NCBI RefSeq assembly: GCF_904846695.1
Contig: NZ_CAJHBR010000009.1
Coordinates: forward strand, 49,529-113,528
Length of the DNA stretch: 64,000 bases
Direction of reading: 5' to 3'
Source of the DNA: Psychrobacter urativorans
GTDB taxonomy: Bacteria > Pseudomonadota > Gammaproteobacteria > Pseudomonadales > Moraxellaceae
The stretch's first letter is position 1. Each line of letters begins with the position of its first letter. Below are positions 50,418 through 60,653 of the stretch, in pieces. The position numbers and the translations under genes were made by a program. The notes below the pieces were generated by a model. That model made no database searches and was not told the origin of the DNA. It saw only the letters and a list, made by a program, of their open reading frames with translations.

Positions 50418-51206
50418 TTACTGATTCCCAGCATCCCGTCTAAATACCCAAGTCTGCTCGTTAGAAGCATCAGTACAATAATAATAGCCCGCTAAATCGA
50501 ATTGCTTGAGCTGCTCAGCATCAGTGAGTTTGTTATCAGCGGCATACTTCACCATCAGCCCACGGGCTTTTTTGGCATAAAAACTGATCACTTTATAAAC
50601 GCCGTTTTTCTCATCTTCAAAACGTGGGGTCACAATTTGGGCCTGCAATGCCTTTTTCTTAACCGCTTTAAAGTATTCATTGGAGGCCAAATTAACCAAC
50701 ACTTTGTTTTCACTCTTTGCCATATGCTCATTAATAGCGTCAGTGATTTGCTCACCCCAGTATTCGTACAAGTTATCACCACGCTCGTTTTTAAGCTTAG
50801 TGCCCATCTCTAGCCGATACGGCTGCATCAAATCTAGTGGTTTTAACAGACCATAGAGTCCTGACAGAATTCCTAAGTGCTCATTTAAATATAGAATAGT
50901 GTCTTTATCCATATTATAGCTATCAAGACCTGTATACACATCACCATCGAATAGATAGCTTGCAGGTTTAGCATTATCAGCTGTAAATGGTAGGTGCCAA
51001 GCTTGATTGCGCTCAGCATTTAGGGTTGCCAGCTCAAATGAGATGCTCATTAATTCTTGCAAATCTATCGGATCTTTCGTTTTTAGAGTTTTTATTAGCT
51101 GGGCTGAGTTATCGATAAGTGCTGGTTGGCTGTAGTAGTTGCCAAGATTTAGTGGCACAGCATCGGTCTCATTAAGAGATTTTGCAGGAGAAAGCAAAAA
51201 GTACAT
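50418..51206 (-). CDS. yaaA: Peroxide stress protein YaaA
   Basis: YaaA (DUF328/UPF0246) lowers free iron and DNA damage during hydrogen peroxide stress; recent work suggests a DNA-binding fold. The 262-residue product has the family opening MYFLLSPAKSLN, AFTADNAKPASYLFDGDVYTGLD-like residues near 76-98, HLGILSGLYGLLKPLDLMQPYRLEMGTKL and FYAKKARGLMVKYA. It is convergent with groL and monocistronic. Confidence 0.94.
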   Translation of the reverse strand: MYFLLSPAKSLNETDAVPLNLGNYYSQPALIDNSAQLIKTLKTKDPIDLQELMSISFELATLNAERNQAWHLPFTADNAKPASYLFDGDVYTGLDSYNMDKDTILYLNEHLGILSGLYGLLKPLDLMQPYRLEMGTKLKNERGDNLYEYWGEQITDAINEHMAKSENKVLVNLASNEYFKAVKKKALQAQIVTPRFEDEKNGVYKVISFYAKKARGLMVKYAADNKLTDAEQLKQFDLAGYYYCTDASNEQTWVFRRDAGNQ

Positions 51207-51537
51207 CTTTATTCCTTACAGTAATTATAGTCGTTATGGTTTATTAATACACTGTGACTACCATAGCACAAAGCCCTTAGCGACTGCATCTGCCTTGCTA
51301 AAACCTAGCTGATATAACGGTCGATAATATCGCTATAACTAGGGTCAATAATAGTTGATAAAAATAAAACATTTGAATATAACAATAAAAGTTATATAAA
51401 TGCAGTAAACCCTTAACTTTTTATTTACTTGTCAGTCATCAATAGTAAATGAATAGTAACCGTCGATATCTCTATAATAAAAAGCAATGATGAACTAAGC
51501 ATAAGCATTTAGTAAATCTATAATACTTTAGATGGCT

Positions 51538-51610
51538 AAAACAGTTATTAAAAAACAGCTACTTAAGACAGAGTTATTAAAAAGCAACTATCTAATAAAG
51601 CGCTATTTAA
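51538..51610. repeat. Imperfect 14-15 bp tandem repeats, five units
   Basis: Units are AAAACAGTTATTAA, AAAACAGCTACTTAA, GACAGAGTTATTAA, AAAGCAACTATCTAA and TAAAGCGCTATTTAA. They share a pattern of a purine-rich half, then CTAT-type bases and TTAA or CTAA. They lie 190-260 bases before pntAA. Confidence 0.65.
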
Positions 51611-51722
51611 AATACTACTGTCTTATGTGGCTAATATTTACCGAGATACTTTTAGTTAGATGATAAGTACAACCTCAGTGAAACCGCAGTAGTTAAACAG
51701 CGGGTATTAGCAAAGAACTATC

Positions 51723-51778
51723 AAGCAAAAGCTGTTAAGCAGAAGTGGTTAAGCAAAAGCTATTAATCAAAACTCATT
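51723..51778. repeat. 14 bp tandem repeats, four units, just before pntAA
   Basis: AAGCAAAAGCTGTT, AAGCAGAAGTGGTT, AAGCAAAAGCTATT and AATCAAAACTCATT follow without gaps and end 7 bases before the ribosome binding region of pntAA. They lie in the probable untranslated leader, so unit number could affect expression. Confidence 0.8.
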
Positions 51779-51795
51779 TGTCATAAGGAGATGCT

Positions 51796-52950
51796 ATGAA
51801 AATCGGAGTAATCAGTGCAGATAACACCTACGAGGATCGGGTGGCTATTACCCCAGATGCGGTGAAAAAACTACTTAAACTCGGTTTTGAAGTCATTGTG
51901 CAAGCTGGTGCCGGTCGTGGTGCTTATTATGATGATGCTATGTATCAAGCGGCTGGGGCTAGTATTGCGGCTACTGCTGCTGAAACTGCTGCCGATGCTC
52001 GTATCCTGACGACGGTTCATGACTTGCCAGCTACCCTAGTCGAGCAATTAACTGCTGGTCAGATAGTAGTCGGTATGCTGGATCCTTATCGCAATACTCA
52101 GCTTGATAATTATGCTAGTCATGGCGTTACGGCCTTTGCGATGGAGCTACTGCCGCGAACTTTATCACGGGCACAGAATATGGATGTGCTGTCCTCACAA
52201 GCTAACCTTGCCGGTTATAAAGCGGTATTGTTAGCGGCTAACGAATACGCGCGCCCCTTTCCCATGTTTATGACCTCAGCGGGTACTGTCAAGCCAGCCA
52301 AATTGATTATCTTAGGAGTAGGAGTCGCCGGTTTGCAAGCGATTGCCACTGCTAAGCGTTTAGGCGCCGTAGTCGAAGCCAGTGATTTGCGTCCTGCTGC
52401 TAAAGAGCAAGTCGAGTCACTAGGTGGTAAATGGCTGGATGTCCCTATGAGCGATGATGAAGCGCAAAAAGCTAAGGCGACAGGCGGTTATGCTTGGACA
52501 CCTTCTGAGCAGTACATCAAGGATCAAGCCGCAATAGTAGACAAAGCGGTTAGCGCGGCTGATATCGTTATTACTACAGCACAAATTCCTGGTCGACAAG
52601 CACCAAGATTAATACATCAAGCAACCATCGCCAAAATGAAAGCCGGTTCAGTATTAATTGATATGGCTGCTGGTACTGGTGGCAACGTCGAGGGTAGTGT
52701 CGCTGATCAGACTATAACTACTGATAATGGGGTACGCATAGTGGGTGCGGACAATATTCCCTCAATGCTAGCTGCGCAATCTTCGGATTTATATGCTAAT
52801 AATTTGGTTAATTTTATTACTACCTTAATCGCACAATCAGCAGACAACCCTACAGCCAATAATTTGGCGCTAACGCTGGATATGGAAGATGAAATCCAAG
52901 GCGCATTAGCAGTAACTCATGATGGTCAAGTGCGCCTTGCTAAGCGTTAA
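51796..52950 (+). CDS. pntAA: NAD(P) transhydrogenase alpha subunit, soluble part
   Basis: The NAD(H)-binding domain I of the proton-translocating transhydrogenase. The 384-residue product opens MKIGVISADNTYEDRVAITPD, has SSQANLAGYKAVLLAA near 134, the Rossmann motif ILGVGVAGLQAIATAKRLGA near 172-191 and DMAAGTGGNVEGS near 293. It ends before any membrane helix; the membrane part is the separate pntAB gene. The three-gene form is known from Rhodospirillum and Acinetobacter. Confidence 0.95.
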   Translation: MKIGVISADNTYEDRVAITPDAVKKLLKLGFEVIVQAGAGRGAYYDDAMYQAAGASIAATAAETAADARILTTVHDLPATLVEQLTAGQIVVGMLDPYRNTQLDNYASHGVTAFAMELLPRTLSRAQNMDVLSSQANLAGYKAVLLAANEYARPFPMFMTSAGTVKPAKLIILGVGVAGLQAIATAKRLGAVVEASDLRPAAKEQVESLGGKWLDVPMSDDEAQKAKATGGYAWTPSEQYIKDQAAIVDKAVSAADIVITTAQIPGRQAPRLIHQATIAKMKAGSVLIDMAAGTGGNVEGSVADQTITTDNGVRIVGADNIPSMLAAQSSDLYANNLVNFITTLIAQSADNPTANNLALTLDMEDEIQGALAVTHDGQVRLAKR

Positions 52951-53012
52951 TTTTTAGCTCTGCTCTTTGATAACTATTAATAAGCAAAAGTGATAAATTT
53001 TAGGAGGATAAA

Positions 53013-53393
53013 ATGATTACCACTATTTTAGCTGCAGCGCCAGCTGGTGCAGCCATGAGTAGCACGCCATTCGTTGCGATTTTTACCATATTTGTGTTGG
53101 CTATTTTTGTAGGGTATTACGTAGTTTGGGGCGTCACCCCAGCGCTACATACCCCATTGATGGCGGTGACTAATGCGCTGTCTAGTATTGTTATAGTCGG
53201 CGCTATGCTCCAGACCGTCACTATCGACGGCAGTGCATTTACTGCCACTAGTTTACTTGGTGCTTTTGCAGTATTTTTAGCTAGTGTCAATATCTTCGGT
53301 GGTTTTGCAGTGACTGAACGTATGCTATCGATGTTCAAACCTAAAGTAAAAGTTATCGCTCATGACGCTACTAACAAAGGGGGCAAAGTATGA
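53013..53393 (+). CDS. pntAB: NAD(P) transhydrogenase alpha subunit, membrane part
   Basis: A 126-residue protein with three to four membrane helices that, with PntB, forms the proton channel. It contains FVAIFTIFVLAIFVGYYVVWGVTPALHTPLMAVTNALSSIVIVGAM-type residues at about 22-67 and a helix at about 78-98. TAGGAGGA precedes the ATG. It overlaps pntB by four bases (ATGA). Confidence 0.94.
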   Translation: MITTILAAAPAGAAMSSTPFVAIFTIFVLAIFVGYYVVWGVTPALHTPLMAVTNALSSIVIVGAMLQTVTIDGSAFTATSLLGAFAVFLASVNIFGGFAVTERMLSMFKPKVKVIAHDATNKGGKV

Positions 53394-54790
53394 GTAATTT
53401 GACCACTATGATTGCTGCTAATGCCGATTGGTTCTATTTAGTAGGGGCTATATTATTTGTCTTAACTTTACGGGGTTTGTCCAGTCCTAAGACTGCTATT
53501 CGCGGTAATCGCTTAGGTATGGTAGCTATGGCTATCGCTGTGGTGACTACTTTCTTCTTAGCAGAAGGGCCTGTAGTGTGGATGATCGTTGGCGCAATGG
53601 TATTGGGCGCGCTAGTCGGTTTATGGAAAGCTAGAACCGTTGCTATGACTCAGATGCCAGAAACGGTGGCTTTGATGCATTCGTTCGTCGGTCTTGCCGC
53701 TGTAGCTATTGCTTTAGCGACTGTATTACATACCGAGGAAGCTTATAGCACTATCACCCGTTTAGAGCTATTTATCGGCTGCTTTATCGGGGCGATTACT
53801 TTTTCTGCCTCGTTCTTTGCCTTTGGTAAGTTGGCCGCTAAGAGCTGGGCCAAAACGCTAGTGGGCGGCTGGGTCAAGCCAGTCCAAGCGTTATTATTTA
53901 TCGCTATGGTTGGTTTTGGGGCGGTGTATTTTATTACTGATTCACTACCAGCGTTTTATGCGATGACCGTATTGGCCATAGTGTTTGGTTGGATGTGGAT
54001 TGCGCCTATCGGTGGTGGTGATATGCCAGTGGTAGTGTCGCTATTGAACTCATTCTCAGGGTGGGCAGCAGCAGGAATTGGCTTTACTTTAGGCAACTCG
54101 ATGTTGATTATTGCCGGCTCGCTAGTGGGCTCATCGGGTGCTATCTTGTCCTACATTATGTGTAAGGCTATGAACCGTTCACTACTGAACGTATTGTTTG
54201 GTGGAATGGGTACGACAGCGGTAGCAGCGGGTAGCGATGATGGCGCTCCTAAAAACTACAAATCAGGCTCAGCAGAAGATGCTGGCTTCTTGATGGCCAA
54301 TTCCAGCGATGTGATTATCGTACCTGGTTATGGTATGGCACAAGGGCGGGCACAAAACGCCGTGAAAGAATTGTATGAGTTACTAAAAGCCGAAGGGGTT
54401 AGAGTACGTTTCGCTATTCACCCAGTAGCTGGTCGTATGCCTGGCCATATGAACGTTTTGCTTGCTGAAGCTGATGTGCCTTATGATGATATCATCGAGA
54501 TGGATGAGATAAACTCTGACTTCGCTAGCACTGACGTAGTATTAGTAATCGGTGCTAATGATGTAGTGAACCCTTCTGCTAAAGAAGATCCTAGTTCACC
54601 GATCTTTGGTATGCCGATCTTGGAAGTTACTAAAGCGCAAACCGTTATGGTCATTAAGCGTTCTATGAGTACGGGTTATGCTGGCTTGGATAACAGTCTA
54701 TTCTATATGGACAAGACGATGATGATCTTTGGTGATGCGAAGAAAATGGTTGAAGAGATGGTGCGTAGTATCAATGGCGCAGGTCACTGA
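53390..54790 (+). CDS. pntB: NAD(P) transhydrogenase beta subunit
   Basis: PntB binds NADP(H) and spans the membrane, coupling proton flow to NADPH formation. The 466-residue product has about eight helices in the first 270 residues (QMPETVALMHSFVGLAAVAIALA near 91). The NADP domain is C-terminal: IIVPGYGMAQGRAQNAVKEL near 308-327, GRMPGHMNVLLAEADVPYD and GANDVVNPSAKEDPSSPIFGMPI. It completes the pntAA-pntAB-pntB operon. Confidence 0.96.
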   Translation: MSNLTTMIAANADWFYLVGAILFVLTLRGLSSPKTAIRGNRLGMVAMAIAVVTTFFLAEGPVVWMIVGAMVLGALVGLWKARTVAMTQMPETVALMHSFVGLAAVAIALATVLHTEEAYSTITRLELFIGCFIGAITFSASFFAFGKLAAKSWAKTLVGGWVKPVQALLFIAMVGFGAVYFITDSLPAFYAMTVLAIVFGWMWIAPIGGGDMPVVVSLLNSFSGWAAAGIGFTLGNSMLIIAGSLVGSSGAILSYIMCKAMNRSLLNVLFGGMGTTAVAAGSDDGAPKNYKSGSAEDAGFLMANSSDVIIVPGYGMAQGRAQNAVKELYELLKAEGVRVRFAIHPVAGRMPGHMNVLLAEADVPYDDIIEMDEINSDFASTDVVLVIGANDVVNPSAKEDPSSPIFGMPILEVTKAQTVMVIKRSMSTGYAGLDNSLFYMDKTMMIFGDAKKMVEEMVRSINGAGH

Positions 54791-54843
54791 TTTTATTTAT
54801 AAGTCAGTAAGTGTTTTTTAAAAGGCATCAATGCTTAACAAGG

Positions 54844-54865
54844 AAGTCACTGCGGTGGCTTTTTT
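54844..54865 (+). terminator. Terminator after pntB
   Basis: AAGTCAC pairs with GTGGCTT (one G-T pair) around TGCG, followed by TTTT. Confidence 0.7.
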
Positions 54866-55006
54866 GCGTTAACGGCTCTTGGTGTTGTATGCTTTTCACT
54901 TAGGGATAAGATTAGCTTTAAATGCTGGCAGCCTTGCATGCTTACGATCCTAAATACAGTTATACTTTTTTAGCACCCCTTATACTAGTTAATAAGAATA
55001 TTACTT

Positions 55007-55546
55007 ATGAATATGTTACTGCGTTTTTTTATTATGACCAGCTTGCTTAAGCAGCAATTAAAGCAGCAAGCTATTAATGAAAAACTAAGCATGGAAACTT
55101 TGACTGCACCAGTGGTACGCAGCTATCGGGTATTGCCACAAGATATGGGCTTTCGTAATCATCTGCCCAATTATCGCTATTTGTCTTTTATTGAGCTCAA
55201 TATCACTCGTTGGCTGCTGGCTTGTTGTCATCAAAAAGACACTGAGCGTTTGCAATGGATCATCGCCATGCAAGAGGTGGTTTACCTAAAAGAGATTAAG
55301 TTCTTAGATAAAATGATGGTAAACAGTATGCTGGCAGGCTGGGATAGCAAATACGTTTACTTTGAGCATCGTTTCCTAGTAAAAAATCAATTGATGGCAG
55401 TAGGCATGACGAAGTTTGTGCTAATGAACAAGCAAGGTAAATGTGCTCCTAGTGTCTTAGATATGTTAGGGGAGCAGCTTACTGAGGTGATTAAGTCGTG
55501 GAATACTCACCAAGTAGCGGTTAAGGCCTTACCTAAAAGTCGTTAA
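55007..55546 (+). CDS. Thioesterase-like protein (hotdog fold)
   Basis: A 179-residue protein resembling acyl-CoA thioesterases of the 4HBT/THEM6 kind. The visible family pattern is LPQDMGFRNHLPNYRYLSFIELN near 43-65, where the acidic residue and the following helix start the hotdog fold, then YFEHRFLVKNQLMAVGMTKFVLMNKQG near 124-150. The substrate is unknown. The N-terminal 30 residues are poorly conserved; ATG codons at positions 1, 3, 10 and 29 make the start uncertain. Confidence 0.72.
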   Translation: MNMLLRFFIMTSLLKQQLKQQAINEKLSMETLTAPVVRSYRVLPQDMGFRNHLPNYRYLSFIELNITRWLLACCHQKDTERLQWIIAMQEVVYLKEIKFLDKMMVNSMLAGWDSKYVYFEHRFLVKNQLMAVGMTKFVLMNKQGKCAPSVLDMLGEQLTEVIKSWNTHQVAVKALPKSR

Positions 55547-55755
55547 TACTCACAGCTGCCTTGTCAGACTAGCAAGGTCAATGAACTACAGTTGTTTATA
55601 ACGAGTTTTTTATGGGGCAAGATACTCTTCTGTCGTCTAGATGCTAAGCTTATCTATACAGTAGACGCTGAATTTTGTTAGGATGGTGCCTATCAATTCC
55701 ACCCTATTGCTATTAATCTATTTCTACCAAAGCTACTAACCTGTAAGGAGCTATT

Positions 55756-55965
55756 ATGACCCCGCAAAAATTAAAATGGACAGACAGCTTAGATATCGCC
55801 ATCGAACTCTACGAAAAGTTCCCTGAGACTGATCCACAGTATGTGCGCTTTACCGATTTGCATCGCTGGATAACTGAGCTTGAAGGTTTTGATGATGATC
55901 CTAATAAATCAAATGAAGGCATCTTAGAGTCTATTCAAATGAACTGGATTGATGAAGCTGATTAG
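55756..55965 (+). CDS. iscX: Iron-sulphur cluster assembly protein IscX
   Basis: A small acidic protein that binds IscS and modulates cluster assembly on IscU. The 69-residue product matches IscX throughout: [34 protein letters not shown] and [27 protein letters not shown] precedes the ATG. In enteric bacteria it is the last gene of the isc operon; here it is separate from any isc gene. Confidence 0.93.
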   Translation: MTPQKLKWTDSLDIAIELYEKFPETDPQYVRFTDLHRWITELEGFDDDPNKSNEGILESIQMNWIDEAD

Positions 55966-56050
55966 TTATCTCTCTAGTATTTTTGCTGAGCTCTAATTAT
56001 TTTTTTACAATAAGCACTACTCTAAACAAAAAAACAGGATAGGCAACACC

Positions 56051-56560
56051 ATGACTCCACAAATTAAAGAGTTAACCACAGCGTTAGCTTGTAAAGGTAT
56101 CAGCATTCGTACTACCAACATCGCTGAGATCAGCCATGAAACGGCAAAACTAGGTCGATTATGGCAAAAGTTTTATCAAGATCAAGCTGGTCTTTTGATA
56201 GATAATGCTGACATCTATGGTATTTACCACAACTACGAGAGTGATGATGAAATCGGTGCTTTTGATGTCGTGGCTGGTTGGGAATTAGGTAGTCAAGAAG
56301 GTGAGAGCGAAGAGACAGGTACAGAAACTACGGCTTATAATGGTACTAAAGTGGCAGTAACTATTCCTGCTGGCAAGTATTTGCTGTTCTCTGAAGAAGG
56401 CTATATGCCTAATACTGTAATGAATGCTTGGGAGAAGGTTTCTGAGTATTTTAATAGCTCAAGCTGTGAGCATACCCGCTCTTTTAACGTTGATTTTGAG
56501 CGTTATATCGATGGTAATTTAGAGTATGGTCAAGTTGATCTTTATATTGGTGTTGAATAA
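56051..56560 (+). CDS. GyrI-like small-molecule-binding protein
   Basis: A 169-residue protein of the GyrI/AraC effector-binding (SHS2) superfamily. Visible features are LGRLWQKFYQDQ near 34-45, IYGIYHNYESDDEIGAFDVVAGWEL near 56-80, VAVTIPAGKYLLFSEEG near 101-117 and the C-terminal VDLYIGVE. It has no DNA-binding domain, so it is the stand-alone form. Members bind drugs or hydrolyse small molecules, or inhibit gyrase; no specific role can be given. Confidence 0.78.
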   Translation: MTPQIKELTTALACKGISIRTTNIAEISHETAKLGRLWQKFYQDQAGLLIDNADIYGIYHNYESDDEIGAFDVVAGWELGSQEGESEETGTETTAYNGTKVAVTIPAGKYLLFSEEGYMPNTVMNAWEKVSEYFNSSSCEHTRSFNVDFERYIDGNLEYGQVDLYIGVE

Positions 56561-56700
56561 GTCTATTAACCCCAGTAGAAGTAATCTTTACTGATTATCT
56601 GCAAAGCTTAGCTAAAGCTATGGTGGCGTTTTTTTGTTCATCTAACCATTAACTGGACTAATGCAGCAGATTGGCTGTAGTAGCAGAAGTGTCTAAGCAT

Positions 56701-56738
56701 AAAAAAGCCGCCACTATTATTTTAGTCGCGGCTTTTTA
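56701..56738. terminator. Terminator between the GyrI-like and TonB-receptor genes
   Basis: AAAAAAGCCGC pairs with GCGGCTTTTT, and ACTA with TAGT inside, before further T on both strands. It sits between convergent genes. Confidence 0.85.
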
Positions 56739-56763
56739 ATAAAAAACTTATTATTAACAGCCA

Positions 56764-58938
56764 TTAAAAGGTTTTATTGAAGCCTAAAGTAAAAGTGCGT
56801 GGTAAGTTAGGACGTGCACCATAAGGGGTGCGGCTGACGATGACTTGTTTATCAGCGATGTTTTCAATTTTACCGAATATTTTAATGTCAGAACCTATAG
56901 GAAAGTGAGTGATAGCATCAAAAGTGAGTAGTGACTCTGTTTCGCTACGTGGCTCATTAGTACGCTCACAGCCTACCGACTCACAGATGCCGCTAGTGTA
57001 TTTTGCAGTCAAGTAGGTGTCCCAGCCTGAATCCAGCTCAATACCTGCGCGTAAGCTAGCTTGGTTTTTGGGTACTAAAGTCAGGCGATCACCATCCCTG
57101 TTGCTTTTATAATCTTCGCTCAGCTCTGCTTGAGTATGGGTAAAAGTGGCATTGAGTGGAATTCTATAGCCGGACCTCTCAAAGCTCGTGCCTGCCGATA
57201 GCTCTAAACCAGCAATTACTGCTGAACCACTCTCTTTTTCAGTACCCGAGGTTCTCAAATCACAAGGCGAGTTCTCAGAACAGTTTTTTAGGACGGAATC
57301 AAAGTCACTATAGAACCCAACGGCTTCTAGATAGTTATTACCCTCAATATAGCGAGTGCCAAGCTCATAGTTGATACTGACTTCAGGCTCATTAGCATCA
57401 TTTTCAGATACCCCTGCGCCCAATGGACTAAAGCCTTTGTGTACTCCAGCTATAAGCTGCAGCTCATCATTAAGCTGATAGCTGCCGGACAAACCTGGTA
57501 ACAGGATAGATTGAGTATTGTTTTTAATGGCCTGCTTGTCGCTGCTAACGCCTCTTATCTCTTCAGTATCGATGTGCTCATAACGCAAGGCAAGATTTAG
57601 AGTTAAAGGGTCAGTGACTTGCCAGCGGTCAGTGAGCCATAGGCTAGTAGCATCAGCGGTCTCTTGACGATCATTACTAGCGCTTGGGGCTTTAGTTTTT
57701 TGATAGACTAAACGGCCATCGACTTGATCAAAAACATCCGTTGGTTGATAACGTGACACTTTGTCACGGTGGAAGCGTGCGCCTACATCGATATTGTGAT
57801 CGCCATAAGCAGTTGGAATATCAGTGTTAAAATTGGTTTGGATGCCAGTACTATGGTAAGTACGGTCATTTGCTTTTACCGGAATGCCTTCTAAATCTTC
57901 AGTGCCATCTAGCTGACCTTGAGTAATATCACCTTTATAAAACGCCTTAATGACATTGCCATTGAGTTTGTACCAATTACGATGGGTCTTGTTATAGTAA
58001 GCCGTTGTACGCAGCTCAGAATTATTATCTGTTAACCAGTTATGGCTTAAGTTCAGTCCAGTATGCTGGTTTTGCATGTTATCAACACTTGACATCGCAT
58101 AGCGTCTATTAGGATTTTTATCAAAATCAGCATCTGTTAGTCCCAGATAAGTTTCATCACTAGACTTGTCAGAATACTGAGCCTTAGCGAATAAACTATG
58201 AGCAGGGCTTAGCTGATAGCGTCCTTTTAGTACATAGTCTTGATTGTCATAGTCGCCAATATCTTCGCCGTCAATCTCCTTAAAGCCTTTGCCGTTTTGC
58301 TGTACGGTCTCAACAGAACCGGCAAAGTCACCTTGGCGTCCGCCTGCATAAGCATGGATATCAACGCCGCCACGATCGTTGATTGAGGCAGTTGCTTGTC
58401 CGCCATTTTTATTAGGAATAGCTGTCGATAGATAGTTGATCACGCCACCAGTCGTTTGTGGTCCATAGCGTAGGAGAGGCGCACCTTTTAGAATCTCAAC
58501 AGCAGATAAGCGCATGGCAGTAGGATGATAGTAGGCGGAAGGGGCTGCATAAGGTGCTGGTGCGATAGGTACGCCATCTTCCATTAGATGCACTTTACTA
58601 CTGCGGCCACCGATACCAGCACGGATACTGATATTAGGCCGTAAACCTAAGCCATCCTCTTCAGAGACATAAATACCTGGTACGGTCTTTAGCACTTGAT
58701 TGATATCAGTAATCTGTTCGTTTTCTAATTGCTCTGGGTCTACGTAATAACCTGAGCCAGTCAGCAGTGGCACATTATCTTTACTACCTATAATGGTAAT
58801 CTCATCCAAAGTTACGGACAGTCCTGCATCATTACTCATTTCTTGTTGACTATTTTTACCTTGACCATATGCTGTTTGCATAGATAGCGCTAAGGTCGTT
58901 AAAAAAAATAAAGTGCAAGATCGATAAGGGTGGGGCAT
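56764..58938 (-). CDS. TonB-dependent outer-membrane receptor, FecA-like
   Basis: A 724-residue outer-membrane transporter, probably for a ferric chelate. I chose the ATG at 58938, which follows GGAG by 8 bases and starts the signal peptide MPHPYRSCTLFFLTTLALSM. A TonB box-like DEITIIG lies near 45. The plug domain (about 60-180) has LKTVPGIYVSEEDGLGLRPNISIRAG and VEILKGAPLLRYGPQTTGGVINYL. The barrel ends LGFNKTF with the terminal Phe usual for such proteins. There is no N-terminal signalling domain, and no fec or siderophore genes are adjacent, so the ligand is unknown. A Fur-like box precedes it. Confidence 0.92.
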   Translation of the reverse strand: MPHPYRSCTLFFLTTLALSMQTAYGQGKNSQQEMSNDAGLSVTLDEITIIGSKDNVPLLTGSGYYVDPEQLENEQITDINQVLKTVPGIYVSEEDGLGLRPNISIRAGIGGRSSKVHLMEDGVPIAPAPYAAPSAYYHPTAMRLSAVEILKGAPLLRYGPQTTGGVINYLSTAIPNKNGGQATASINDRGGVDIHAYAGGRQGDFAGSVETVQQNGKGFKEIDGEDIGDYDNQDYVLKGRYQLSPAHSLFAKAQYSDKSSDETYLGLTDADFDKNPNRRYAMSSVDNMQNQHTGLNLSHNWLTDNNSELRTTAYYNKTHRNWYKLNGNVIKAFYKGDITQGQLDGTEDLEGIPVKANDRTYHSTGIQTNFNTDIPTAYGDHNIDVGARFHRDKVSRYQPTDVFDQVDGRLVYQKTKAPSASNDRQETADATSLWLTDRWQVTDPLTLNLALRYEHIDTEEIRGVSSDKQAIKNNTQSILLPGLSGSYQLNDELQLIAGVHKGFSPLGAGVSENDANEPEVSINYELGTRYIEGNNYLEAVGFYSDFDSVLKNCSENSPCDLRTSGTEKESGSAVIAGLELSAGTSFERSGYRIPLNATFTHTQAELSEDYKSNRDGDRLTLVPKNQASLRAGIELDSGWDTYLTAKYTSGICESVGCERTNEPRSETESLLTFDAITHFPIGSDIKIFGKIENIADKQVIVSRTPYGARPNLPRTFTLGFNKTF

Positions 58939-59028
58939 CTCATAAACTCCGGAGTTAGATACTATTAAAAAAAGCATAGCTAAAATTTAGCTATTATTAA
59001 TTACAACCAAACATTTGTAAGAAATAAT

Positions 59029-59047
59029 AATAACAATAATCATTATC
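59029..59047. promoter_or_regulatory. Fur-like box upstream of the TonB-dependent receptor
   Basis: The 19 bases match the Fur consensus GATAATGATAATCATTATC at 16 positions by hand count, and the right half is exact. It lies about 90 bases upstream of the receptor start, where repression by iron-loaded Fur would be expected. Confidence 0.75.
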
Positions 59048-59221
59048 GTTTGCAACACGATAGCAATATTTAGCCATTCCAATATCGATGGTCTATACAA
59101 AAATTTAGTTGCCAAAGGTTTAGGGGAAGGTATAGAGAGGTATAGAGATGAGAGATATCACTAATGGATGTGGAGGTTGAGGCAAGGCTAAGGCTAACGC
59201 TAAGGCAAGGTTGAGATGAAA

Positions 59222-59259
59222 CTGTAAAACAAACCATCAGCGCTCAGTTTGTTTTACAG
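59222..59259 (-). terminator. Possible terminator beyond dapE
   Basis: CTGTAAAACAAAC and its exact complement form a 13 bp stem with a 12-base loop. The T-run on the dapE side is short, so a terminator is likely but not certain. Confidence 0.5.
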
Positions 59260-59276
59260 CGGTTTTAACATCGACT

Positions 59277-59311
59277 AAACTAGAAACTAGAAACTAGAAA
59301 CTAGAAACTAG
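59277..59311. repeat. Heptanucleotide tandem repeat AAACTAG, five copies
   Basis: Five exact head-to-tail copies of AAACTAG, ending 15 bases beyond the dapE stop codon. Copy number in such arrays often varies among strains by slippage. Confidence 0.92.
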
Positions 59312-59326
59312 AAATCGAAAAATGCT

Positions 59327-60571
<1,245 letters not shown>

Positions 60572-60653
60572 CTAAATGACCCCGTTTAATTTGTGTAGTC
60601 TGGGTGCATAGCTCACTCTATGAATAATTGGTAGGCTGTGCTCAGTCCAGCAT

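Larger units (their letters stand above)
51207..51795. other. yaaA-pntAA intergenic region, repeat-rich
   Basis: 589 bases with no gene. The right two-thirds contains two arrays of imperfect 14-15 bp tandem repeats (51538-51610 and 51723-51778). TAAGGAGATG at 51785-51794 is the pntAA ribosome binding region. The promoter of the pnt operon should lie between the arrays or before them. Confidence 0.65.
58939..59326. other. Receptor-dapE intergenic region
   Basis: 388 bases without a gene. From the receptor start outwards it holds the Fur-like box, then two copies of GGTATAGAGA (59129-59148), a GGCTAA-rich stretch (about 59180-59211), a hairpin (59222-59259) and five copies of AAACTAG (59277-59311). 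Confidence 0.75.
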
